Assembly (NCBI GenBank): GCA_025355595.1
Contig: JANXZI010000404.1
Coordinates: 1 to 5,718 of the forward strand
DNA: 5,718 nucleotides
Direction of reading: 5' to 3'
Origin: Spartobacteria bacterium
Lineage (GTDB): Bacteria; Verrucomicrobiota; Verrucomicrobiia; Chthoniobacterales; Chthoniobacteraceae
The notes below the pieces were generated by a model that worked only from the letters and a program-made list of their open reading frames with translations, was not told where the DNA came from and searched no databases. Both the position numbers and the translations under genes were made by a program. Shown in pieces: positions 1-5,246 of the stretch; position 1 is the first letter of the stretch, and every line of letters begins with the position of its first letter.

Positions 1-248
1 GCAGGCGGTGCCGATGCCATCGGCTGTTCTGCGGCTTGGACTGATTCAATCGTGAGGTTGAACGCCTGCTCCCTTCCGTCCCTCCCGGTCTTCACCTCGA
101 ATGTGATTAACTGGCCCTCTGAAAGCCGCGCAAAGACTTCAGGTAGAACGCTGGTATGATGAAAAAAGACATCAGCACCGCCACCGTCTGGACTGATGAA
201 GCCAAAGCCCTGCGGCAACACTTTTTTAATTTTTCCGTGCAAGGTCAT
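1..248 (-). CDS. Cold-shock-domain protein (3' end outside window)
   Basis: The minus frame is open from an ATG at 248 to the left edge, giving 82 complete codons. The protein begins MTLHGKIKKVLPQGFGFI and has the two nucleic-acid-binding motifs of the cold-shock OB fold: an RNP1-like QGFGFI (residues 13-18) and an RNP2-like DVFFHH (26-31). A REQAFNLTIE strand (59-68) follows, where canonical members have P-A-N-V. By family knowledge such proteins bind single-stranded RNA or DNA and act as RNA chaperones in the cytoplasm. The canonical KWF of the first strand is replaced by KKV, and the KGFGF lysine is Gln. The domain ends near residue 70 and continues into an Ala/Pro/Gln-rich tail that leaves the window. 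The start overlaps the stop of the upstream small gene as ATGA, suggesting coupling; no strong Shine-Dalgarno is seen. The gene is visibly more AT-rich (AAAATTAAAAAAGTG) than its neighbours. The family call is firm; the cellular role is inferred. Confidence 0.9.
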   Translation of the reverse strand, partial: MTLHGKIKKVLPQGFGFISPDGGGADVFFHHTSVLPEVFARLSEGQLITFEVKTGRDGREQAFNLTIESVQAAEQPMASAPP

Positions 249-454
249 ATGTTTTCACGTTGCGCCAATGTCGGCTGACGATTCTGAGCAACAGCCCAAG
301 AATCTTGCCGCATCGTTCGGTCGTCGAGCATCTTTTTTCTAAACTGGGTGGGGGAATCCAGAAAGCCGGAGACGAGAGACAAGACTACGCACACGGGGAC
401 GCAGACACCAGCCGCAATGAGCCAGTCGCGGATGGCGCGGCGGCGGACGGTCAC
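245..454 (-). CDS. Small single-pass membrane protein, unknown function (69 aa)
   Basis: I do not recognise a family. The frame starts with GTG at 454, which overlaps the DUF5615 stop as GTGA, and ends with TGA at 247-245, which overlaps the cold-shock start as ATGA. This fit on both sides is the main evidence that it is real. The protein has a basic N-terminus (MTVRRRAIRD), one hydrophobic segment at about residues 11-32 (WLIAAGVCVPVCVVLSLVSG followed by FL), and a polar C-terminal tail of about 37 residues rich in Arg, Gln and Asp. The arginines before the hydrophobic segment predict an N-in, C-out topology. Its role is unknown; position suggests co-expression with the toxin-antitoxin pair and the cold-shock protein. 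It could instead be a chance frame, though codon third positions are GC-rich in the first half, as in neighbouring genes. Confidence 0.6.
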   Translation of the reverse strand: MTVRRRAIRDWLIAAGVCVPVCVVLSLVSGFLDSPTQFRKKMLDDRTMRQDSWAVAQNRQPTLAQRENI

Positions 455-810
455 GTCTCGCCGCGGATTCGTGTCCGGCTGTCGTCCACGATCCAGAGGC
501 GTTGTGCGATGGGTTCTGTGCGGAGCAGTGCGAGGATGCGGGGGATGATGGCGAGCACTATGTCCCGATCCTGACGCGCCAGCCGCAGGACGATGATCCC
601 GGGGTATTCTGCCGGCGGGTAGTTCTCGATGTGGGCGAAGTCCAAATCGAGCGTGATGAGGATGCGTTCCTCCGCCTGGCAGACCTTGGCGATGGAAGGA
701 TCGGCGGCACCGCGCAGGTTTTCGTCGAGGACGGAATGGGCGTCGTGGCCCTCCGCACGGAGCAAGTCTCCCAAATCCGATGGGAGGTTCTCGTCGAACT
801 TGAACTTCAC
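451..810 (-). CDS. DUF5615 family PIN-like nuclease, putative toxin
   Basis: The protein has 119 residues and starts at GTG 810, which overlaps the DUF433 stop as GTGA. The frame is open further upstream to 993, but that part lies over the DUF433 gene and lacks homology, so the GTG is preferred. Hallmarks of this family (COG4634-type, PIN-like fold) are visible: KFKFDENLP at residues 2-10 with acidic D6/E7, the EGHDAHSV strand (20-27), D37 in the AADPSIA helix (35-41), ITLDLDF (52-58) with D55 and D57, PGIIVLRL (70-77), and a terminal WIVDDSRTRIR with D109/D110. The acidic residues would form the metal-dependent RNase site. By family knowledge it pairs with a DUF433 antitoxin, encoded immediately upstream here. 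The length matches the family and no key residue is missing, so the toxin looks intact. RNase activity is inferred from the fold; the target RNA is unknown. Confidence 0.9.
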   Translation of the reverse strand: MKFKFDENLPSDLGDLLRAEGHDAHSVLDENLRGAADPSIAKVCQAEERILITLDLDFAHIENYPPAEYPGIIVLRLARQDRDIVLAIIPRILALLRTEPIAQRLWIVDDSRTRIRGET

Positions 811-1046
811 GCAGCGACTCCGAGCGGTGTCGGGACGATGCGTTCGCGGGCCAACTCGGCTGCGTAGGCCATCGCTGCGGCGATGTCGTCCGGCTGGAGC
901 GACGGGTAGCTGCGGAGGATCTCCGTCGTGCCGAGTCCCGCTGCGAGATTGTCGAGAACGACCGACACCATCACACGGGTTCCGCGAATGCATGCCTTGC
1001 CGTGGCAGATGTTCGGATCAACGGAGATGCGTTCGGACCAGTTCAT
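807..1046 (-). CDS. DUF433 family antitoxin
   Basis: The protein has 79 residues and starts at ATG 1046. It carries the DUF433 signature in order: RISVDPNICHGKACIRGTR (residues 6-24, including the highly typical G-K-x-C-I-R-G-T-R), then VSVVLDNLAAGL (27-38), EILRSYPSL (42-50) and DDIAAAMAYAAEL (53-65), which build the winged/HTH-like fold. DUF433 proteins (COG2442) are predicted antitoxins paired with DUF5615 nucleases, and the next gene is exactly that partner, overlapping by four bases. As a DNA-binding antitoxin it would be expected to neutralise the nuclease and repress its own operon. A 6-bp-arm hairpin lies 5 bases ahead of the start and could serve in control. No clear Shine-Dalgarno is present. 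The family call is strong from the motif; autoregulation is inference. Confidence 0.92.
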   Translation of the reverse strand: MNWSERISVDPNICHGKACIRGTRVMVSVVLDNLAAGLGTTEILRSYPSLQPDDIAAAMAYAAELARERIVPTPLGVAA

Positions 1047-1051
1047 AGGCA

Positions 1052-1069
1052 GGGAAGGTGGTGCTTCCC
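1052..1069 (-). promoter_or_regulatory. Hairpin/operator candidate before the DUF433 start
   Basis: On the plus strand, GGGAAG (1052-1057) and CTTCCC (1064-1069) form perfect 6-bp arms around the loop GTGGTG. The element ends 5 bases before the DUF433 ATG, where a ribosome binding site would be. It could be an operator or a translation-controlling hairpin for the antitoxin-toxin operon. Such a short repeat could also arise by chance in GC-rich DNA. Confidence 0.35.
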
Positions 1070-1070
1070 G

Positions 1071-1173
1071 ACGGTCTGGTCAAGACACCGCCAGCCCGCC
1101 GCGACCATGCACGCGACGATGCCCATGCCGGTGGTCCGCGAGCAGAATCGAAATCCATATCGCACCAGACCGT
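1071..1173. repeat. 10-bp inverted repeat in divergent intergenic region
   Basis: ACGGTCTGGT at 1071-1080 is the exact reverse complement of ACCAGACCGT at 1164-1173, separated by 83 bp. The two copies lie near opposite ends of the region between the divergent DUF433 and Phd operons, so they could be paired regulator sites or a long-range stem. The 1081-1163 stretch between them shows no gene or other motif that I can support. Confidence 0.3.
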
Positions 1174-1201
1174 TGGCAAATCAGATTCAATCTGATAGCG
1201 T
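1173..1201 (+). promoter_or_regulatory. Candidate promoter of the Phd antitoxin gene
   Basis: TTGGCA at 1173-1178 matches the -35 consensus at five of six positions. With a 17-bp spacer, TAGCGT at 1196-1201 is a weak -10 (three of six). Transcription would then begin near 1208, the A of the Phd ATG, which would give a leaderless message; this agrees with the lack of a Shine-Dalgarno ahead of that start. The palindrome at 1180-1196 fills the spacer. The weak -10 keeps this tentative. Confidence 0.3.
1180..1196. promoter_or_regulatory. Palindromic operator candidate for Phd autoregulation
   Basis: ATCAGAT (1180-1186), spacer TCA, ATCTGAT (1190-1196): a perfect inverted repeat with 7-bp arms, ending 11 bases before the Phd-family start codon. 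Phd/YefM antitoxins are known to bind short palindromes over their own promoters as dimers. The AT-rich element stands out in GC-rich surroundings. Binding by this antitoxin is inferred from position and family behaviour. Confidence 0.6.
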
Positions 1202-1207
1202 CGGCCC

Positions 1208-1483
1208 ATGAAGACTCTCACCGTTACCGAAGTCTCGCGGAACTTCAGCGCTGTGATGGATGGCATCGAGTCTGAGCAGGAGGAGATCGTGCTGGTGCGC
1301 AATCACCGGCCCATCGCACGGCTGGTTCCCGAGCCGCCTGCGCAAAATGCCCTCGAAGTGCTCGGCGATCTTTACCGGACGCTCGATGACGAAACTGCGG
1401 ACGCACTCGCCGGGGCGATCCGCACCGGCAGGAAGGGCAAACGGGGAACGCTCAACGAACTGCGCAATCCGTGGGCTTCCTGA
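1208..1483 (+). CDS. Phd/YefM family type II antitoxin
   Basis: The protein has 91 residues and starts at ATG 1208. The N-terminal half is a typical Phd/YefM DNA-binding fold: MKTLTVTEVSRNFSAVMD (residues 1-18), then the EEIVLVRNHRPIARLVPEP hairpin (25-43) with the characteristic R-N-x-x-P-I-A-R-L. The C-terminal half (44-91) is charged and includes LGDLYRTLDDETADALA, the part that in this family wraps the toxin. It would neutralise a PIN-domain toxin and repress its own promoter; a perfect palindrome lies just upstream. The following PIN gene starts at GTG 1471 inside this gene (13-base overlap) but is broken, so the antitoxin now appears to be an orphan. It is intact and of normal length. 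It is divergent from the DUF433/DUF5615 operon. No Shine-Dalgarno is visible. Confidence 0.9.
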   Translation: MKTLTVTEVSRNFSAVMDGIESEQEEIVLVRNHRPIARLVPEPPAQNALEVLGDLYRTLDDETADALAGAIRTGRKGKRGTLNELRNPWAS

Positions 1484-1737
1484 TTGATACCAGCCTGTGG
1501 ATCGCCATCGAGCGGGGCCGGCTCAGTGCGGCGGATATCCATGCGATCACCGGGCAGGTGGCGACCGCGGGTCGGCGGGCTGATCGCCGGCGCGGGCGGG
1601 AGCAAGCGGACGCGCTTTCCGAGTGCGCCTACTTTTCGCCGAGGGGACGCCAGACGACTTCCTTCACGACGCCGATGGGGAAATCGAGCGACTGGCCGTC
1701 GGGCGTCTTGCACTTCACGCGGTTCTCGGTGACTTGA
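1471..1737 (+). pseudogene. Truncated VapC-type PIN toxin remnant
   Basis: The frame starts at GTG 1471, overlapping the antitoxin end by 13 bases as in normal VapBC/Phd-PIN pairs. Residues 1-29 (GFLIDTSLWIAIERGRLS, then AADIHAITGQ) are clearly the start of a PIN toxin, with the first catalytic Asp at D6. After about codon 29 (near 1557) similarity stops: what follows is Arg-rich (TAGRRADRRRGREQ) and then, from 1629, simply the antisense of the PDZ gene's 3' end. PIN toxins of this type are usually about 130 residues; the remaining acidic residues and the fold core are missing. None of the three plus frames between 1557 and 1628 resumes a PIN sequence, so this looks like a deletion or replacement rather than a single frameshift. 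The 88-residue readthrough product is unlikely to be functional. Confidence 0.75.
1565..1595. repeat. GC-rich imperfect hairpin between convergent genes
   Basis: CCGCG (1565-1569) and CGGCG (1573-1577) can pair with CGCCG (1585-1589) and CGCGG (1591-1595), with a small internal bulge and a 7-base loop. It lies 34-64 bases past the PDZ gene stop, within the vapC remnant. It could help end transcription of the minus-strand operon, but no T-run follows on either strand, so it is not a standard intrinsic terminator. Confidence 0.3.
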
Positions 1738-4700
1738 AGTTCGTTCACCGAGAGCATGCCGCGGTCGTGGAAGCGCAGGCGCGGGAAGTGATCGGCGGGG
1801 GGCCGTTCCTCGCCGGGGAAGCGGATCCATGCGATACGCTTGCCGGGGAGTTCGAGCGGGCCGGCGTCGGAGTTCACGGTGACGAGTTCGGGCGTCAGCT
1901 TCTCGATGGTGCCGGAAAATTCGTCGCCATTCGCGAGGAAGATCGTTGGGATGGATTGCGGCGCTTCTTTCTTCTCCGCCTCGGGCGCGGGATCTTTTTT
2001 CGGATCGGCGTCGGCCGCCTTTTCCTTTTCCGGTGCTGCGGCCAGCAGGGTGGGCGGACTGCTCCACGGTGCAAGCCACAGGTGTTCGATGCGGTTTTGC
2101 GCGCGTCCGGTCGGTGTGCCGAATGACATCGGCTGGAGCGAGAACCCGCCGGCGTCGAGCGCCTCCTTGGCCTCGTCGCCTTTGAAGACCATCTTGCCCA
2201 CTTCCTTCCCGCCCATGATCACGCGGAAGGTTTTCGCCGGACGATCCACGACGAGGGAGACGCGGATGCGGTCGCCGGTGAATACGGTTTTGTTTTCGAT
2301 CTGGATGTTTTTCGGGGCGGCGCCGACACGGTTCACGCGCGCGAAGACGGGATTGTAATACACATAGAGGCGCGTGCCGCTGGCGGTGATGGAGAAGGTG
2401 CGCTCGTCCTTGGCATTGTAGATCTGCGCGCTGAAATACGGGGTGCGTCCGGAGCTGATGATGTCAAAACTGATCGCGTATGCGCCGTCGGAGGCAGGCC
2501 AGTGTTTCGCGAGCATGGGCTGGCTGTTCCGTGCGCCGGTCGGCGAGTAGCTGCCGTCGTGGTACATCCATGTCTTGCCGGTCTTTTCCGAATTGCGGCT
2601 GGAGGTGCCGCCCGATGAGACCATCTGGTTCGACGAGCCGTTCGGGTTCCACCCCTCGGTCCAGTTCGCGGGGCCGCTCGCGCCGTCGCTGAGCGTGGTG
2701 ACGACCGTCGGGTTCAGGTAAAGTGCGCGCAGCTCGGAAAGCGGGACGTTTAGCGCGGGCGCGAGATCGGTTTTCATCACGAGCTGTTTCCCGTCGAGCG
2801 AGACGATGCTGCCCTGGAGCCAGTCGCCGTTGGCCATGCGCAGCGCGCTGTCGCCTTTCATGGTGACAGATTTCCGTTCGCCCTCGGTGCTGCGGAAGAC
2901 GATGCCAGCGACCTTTGCGGACGGGAAGTCGAGCGGAGTTTTCGAGGCCGAGATTTTCCAGCCCACGCCCTTGTCTCCGAATGGCAGCAGCGCCTTGCCG
3001 GTGAGCTGCGTGCCGTCGGTGAGCGTGAGGACGTCGAGATTCTTCGAGGTCACGTCGGCCTGTCCCGCGCGCGGGAAAAATTCCAGGCCGCGCAGTGCCG
3101 CGAGTGGGACGGTGATCTCCGGCCCGCAGCGTGTGGTGAGCGTGAGCGCGTCGCCATTGCCACGCACCTGCATGGCGCTGATCTCGCTGCCGTTTTTCAT
3201 CCGCGCCAGCGCGACGGCGGGGGGGAGATCCTTCGGCGCGGCGGGCGCGGCGAAACGCACGAAGAGCGTCTTCTCACGTTTCGCCTTCGCCTCGGGATTT
3301 GCAAAAATCACCTCGCTGTCGGTGATGCGGTCCACGGTGCCGTGCGTCAGCGTGCCATTGCTCGCGAGCACCTGGTCGCCCTTGGGCTCGGCGCGTTCGG
3401 CCTCCTTTTTTGGCTCATGGTCGTCCCACGGCAGCACGCGGACGCGGCCGATATTGAAAGTGACGCCGCCCATCGAGACATGCGGTGTGATGCCAAATGC
3501 CGCGCCGGATTTCCCGAGATCCTCGGCCTTCACCTTCGAGAGCTTCCAGTCGGCGCGCTTGTCGCCGTTCACGTAGATGAGCGCGCGTCCGTTCACGCGA
3601 TCGACGAGGAGGCGATAGTGGACGGTGGCGGGCTTGTCGCCGGCATTGAAGGCGAAGCCCTGCTGCGCGTTCTGCGGCGGGACGGTGCTGTATTGGTTCG
3701 TCCGCTGCCCGTCGTAGTGGTTGCCCATGATCTGCTGCGGGCTGAACTGCAAGTTCAGCGCGCCGATGCCGGACTGGTTCACGTCGGCGGAGAAAAGCAC
3801 GAGGCTGAAGTGCTGCATCTGCGCCGGGTACACGATGTCGAACGACACATCCACCGGGTCGGGCATGCGACCGAGATCGCGGCCAATCGGCCCGTTGCTG
3901 ATGCAGCGCAGGAAGCCGTCCTTGTATTCCCACTGGCCGTTCGGGTAGCGGCCGGAAGTCCAGCCGCTGAGGCCGGTCGGGCCGTCGAAAATGCGCGCGG
4001 CATCCCCATCCGAGAGCGTCGCAAACTGCGCATGCTCCCGCGGAATCGCGATGTGCTGGCCGCCGGGCAGGGTGAGCTGGAGCGCGCCGTTTTCCATCGT
4101 GAGCGCGTCGCCGTGAAAGACGCTGCCGTCCCGCATCTGCACGATCACTTTCGGCAGCGACACGGCACCCTTGGCGGTGTCCACGGCGTCAGCAGACTTG
4201 CGCTCGGCCAGCGCGAGGGAGGTGATTTCCGACTCGATCAAATCCAGATCACCGAGCCCCTCGCGTTGCAACTGGAGACCCTTCTCGGCGGTGATGCCGC
4301 GGATTTTTCCGGTGAAGACATTGCCATCGCGCAGCGTGACGGTGTCCGTGTCGTCCGCCGCATTCTTTGAGGCGCTGCTGCCGTTGCTGGTCACGACGCC
4401 ATTGCGGATGATCACGCCGTTGCGCACGACGGTGTTTCCGAATTTCACGACCCCCGGAACGGCCGGGGGGACATTCTGCGCCATGAATGCCGCGCCGCCG
4501 ATGACCTGCCGACCGGCGGCGGCGTCGGGCGCAGCGGCGAGCTTCGCCTTGATTTCGATTTCCTTTTCGTCACGGCGCACGGTCAGCTTCACATCCTGCG
4601 CCGGCTGCGAGCTGCGGATCATCTCGCGGAGTTGCGTGGAGTCCTTCGCCTTTCTTCCCTCGAAGGTGAGGACTTGGTCGCCTTCCTTCAGGCCTGCCTT

Positions 4701-5210
4701 CGCCGCGGGCGAGTCTTCGATGATGCTGCCGATGCCCACGCCGTTGTTCTTGTCCTTCGCGGCAGGATCGTCCTGCGCGACCGGGGCGGTGTCGAGAATC
4801 AGCCCGAGGTAACCCGCCTTCGACTCGGGTTTCGCGATCGTATTTGGGATGATCACGGTGGGGAAGCCGGGGAGAAAAAATGCGGGTGGCTCGGTGCCCG
4901 GCGCGGCGCTGGCCTCTGCCTGCGCCACATTCACTGCGCCTTGGATTTGCACGTTTCCAAACTGAAGCTGCACGCGACCGCCGCCCTGGATCTGCACGGC
5001 CGCGCCGCCTTGAATCTGGATGCGCGCATTTCCGGCCGCTCCCGGCTGCGCAGGCCTCAGCGGACGCACCGGCACATTCAGCAGCTTCGGGGGAGGGGGA
5101 AGCACAGGCGGCGCCGGTGCCGCCGGTGCCGGAGCATCCTCCGCGATTCCGCCCGAAACCGAGCACGCGAGCGCAATGAGAAAGTGGGTGAGGGGAAGTC
5201 TGCGTTTCAT
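1629..5210 (-). CDS. Large exported PDZ protein with duplicated concanavalin-like modules
   Basis: The protein has 1193 residues. The frame is open to ATG 5246, but ATG 5210 is chosen because it gives a textbook signal peptide: basic MKRR, hydrophobic LTHFLIALA, likely cleavage after GIA (residue 23). C16 also gives a weak, non-canonical lipobox (ALAC). Then follow a Pro/Ala-rich linker (24-60), a strand-like patch of IQIQGG/VQIQGG repeats (62-98), and a PDZ domain (about 129-224) with YLGL and SPAAKAGLKEGDQVL. A small NGV repeat (263-277) precedes two long modules (290-712 and 726-1187). Each has two short beta repeats of the form L-x-D/N-G-x-x-x-x-G with a following V/I-P strand, one laminin-G/concanavalin-like domain (405-594; 838-1049), a charged Lys/Glu linker, and two more beta repeats. 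No protease catalytic domain is seen. It probably acts in the envelope as a binding or scaffold protein; the ligand is unknown. It lies 36 bp after the PhyH-family gene, probably in one transcript. Confidence 0.85.
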   Translation of the reverse strand: MKRRLPLTHFLIALACSVSGGIAEDAPAPAAPAPPVLPPPPKLLNVPVRPLRPAQPGAAGNARIQIQGGAAVQIQGGGRVQLQFGNVQIQGAVNVAQAEASAAPGTEPPAFFLPGFPTVIIPNTIAKPESKAGYLGLILDTAPVAQDDPAAKDKNNGVGIGSIIEDSPAAKAGLKEGDQVLTFEGRKAKDSTQLREMIRSSQPAQDVKLTVRRDEKEIEIKAKLAAAPDAAAGRQVIGGAAFMAQNVPPAVPGVVKFGNTVVRNGVIIRNGVVTSNGSSASKNAADDTDTVTLRDGNVFTGKIRGITAEKGLQLQREGLGDLDLIESEITSLALAERKSADAVDTAKGAVSLPKVIVQMRDGSVFHGDALTMENGALQLTLPGGQHIAIPREHAQFATLSDGDAARIFDGPTGLSGWTSGRYPNGQWEYKDGFLRCISNGPIGRDLGRMPDPVDVSFDIVYPAQMQHFSLVLFSADVNQSGIGALNLQFSPQQIMGNHYDGQRTNQYSTVPPQNAQQGFAFNAGDKPATVHYRLLVDRVNGRALIYVNGDKRADWKLSKVKAEDLGKSGAAFGITPHVSMGGVTFNIGRVRVLPWDDHEPKKEAERAEPKGDQVLASNGTLTHGTVDRITDSEVIFANPEAKAKREKTLFVRFAAPAAPKDLPPAVALARMKNGSEISAMQVRGNGDALTLTTRCGPEITVPLAALRGLEFFPRAGQADVTSKNLDVLTLTDGTQLTGKALLPFGDKGVGWKISASKTPLDFPSAKVAGIVFRSTEGERKSVTMKGDSALRMANGDWLQGSIVSLDGKQLVMKTDLAPALNVPLSELRALYLNPTVVTTLSDGASGPANWTEGWNPNGSSNQMVSSGGTSSRNSEKTGKTWMYHDGSYSPTGARNSQPMLAKHWPASDGAYAISFDIISSGRTPYFSAQIYNAKDERTFSITASGTRLYVYYNPVFARVNRVGAAPKNIQIENKTVFTGDRIRVSLVVDRPAKTFRVIMGGKEVGKMVFKGDEAKEALDAGGFSLQPMSFGTPTGRAQNRIEHLWLAPWSSPPTLLAAAPEKEKAADADPKKDPAPEAEKKEAPQSIPTIFLANGDEFSGTIEKLTPELVTVNSDAGPLELPGKRIAWIRFPGEERPPADHFPRLRFHDRGMLSVNELQVTENRVKCKTPDGQSLDFPIGVVKEVVWRPLGEK
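1650..3035 (-). repeat. Second copy of the intragenic module (residues 726-1187)
   Basis: This segment of the PDZ gene encodes beta repeats at residues 726-773 and 787-833, a concanavalin-like domain at 838-1049 opening with LSDGASGPANWTEGWNPNG and closing with IEHLWLAPW, a Lys/Glu linker (1058-1084), and beta repeats at 1088-1131 and 1143-1187. It matches the order of the first module. Divergence is high, so the duplication is old. Confidence 0.65.
3075..4343 (-). repeat. First copy of the intragenic module (residues 290-712)
   Basis: This segment of the PDZ gene encodes beta repeats at residues 290-334 and 354-400, a concanavalin-like domain at 405-594 opening with IFDGPTGLSGWTSGRYPNG and closing with RVRVLPW, a charged linker (596-612), and beta repeats at 613-655 and 666-712. 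The F/LxDGxxG...W...NPNG opening and the W-ending strand are shared with the second module. Confidence 0.65.
4938..5022 (-). repeat. Short imperfect DNA repeats encoding the VQIQG patch
   Basis: Three related 16-mers on the plus strand, GCCTTGGATTTGCACG (4938-4953), GCCCTGGATCTGCACG (4983-4998) and GCCTTGAATCTGGATG (5007-5022), encode copies of (R/V)QIQGG/A in the large exported protein. Between the first and second lies a fourth, more divergent unit (VQLQFGN). The alternation of hydrophobic residues and Gln predicts beta strands. Such repeats can expand or contract by slippage. Confidence 0.6.
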
Positions 5211-5246
5211 GGCTTTGGGTTCTATTTTTGAATCCTCAGTGCGCAT

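Noticed and set aside
811..993. N-terminal extension of the DUF5615 protein to 993
   Set aside because: The extension lies over the DUF433 gene in another frame, is Arg/Gly-rich with no family match, and the GTG at 810 begins precisely at the conserved KFKFDENLP motif with a four-base overlap.
1565..1595. Intrinsic terminator for the PDZ operon
   Set aside because: The GC stem is plausible but no run of T follows on the minus strand or the plus strand, so I list it only as a hairpin.
1372..2079. A 235-codon minus-strand open frame across the Phd gene, vapC remnant and PDZ 3' end
   Set aside because: It is very Arg/Pro-rich, overlaps three better-supported reading frames and shows no domain motif.
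3342..4370. A 342-codon open frame on the plus strand inside the PDZ gene
   Set aside because: It is the antisense of a well-supported protein with clear domains. Its translation is Arg/Val/Ala-rich without recognisable motifs, as expected from GC-rich antisense frames.
5211..5246. Upstream ATG at 5246 as start of the PDZ protein, directly after the PhyH stop (TGAATG)
   Set aside because: It would add 12 polar, charged residues ahead of a well-formed signal peptide. The ATG at 5210 begins exactly at MKRR. Stop-start coupling is possible but less likely than the export signal.
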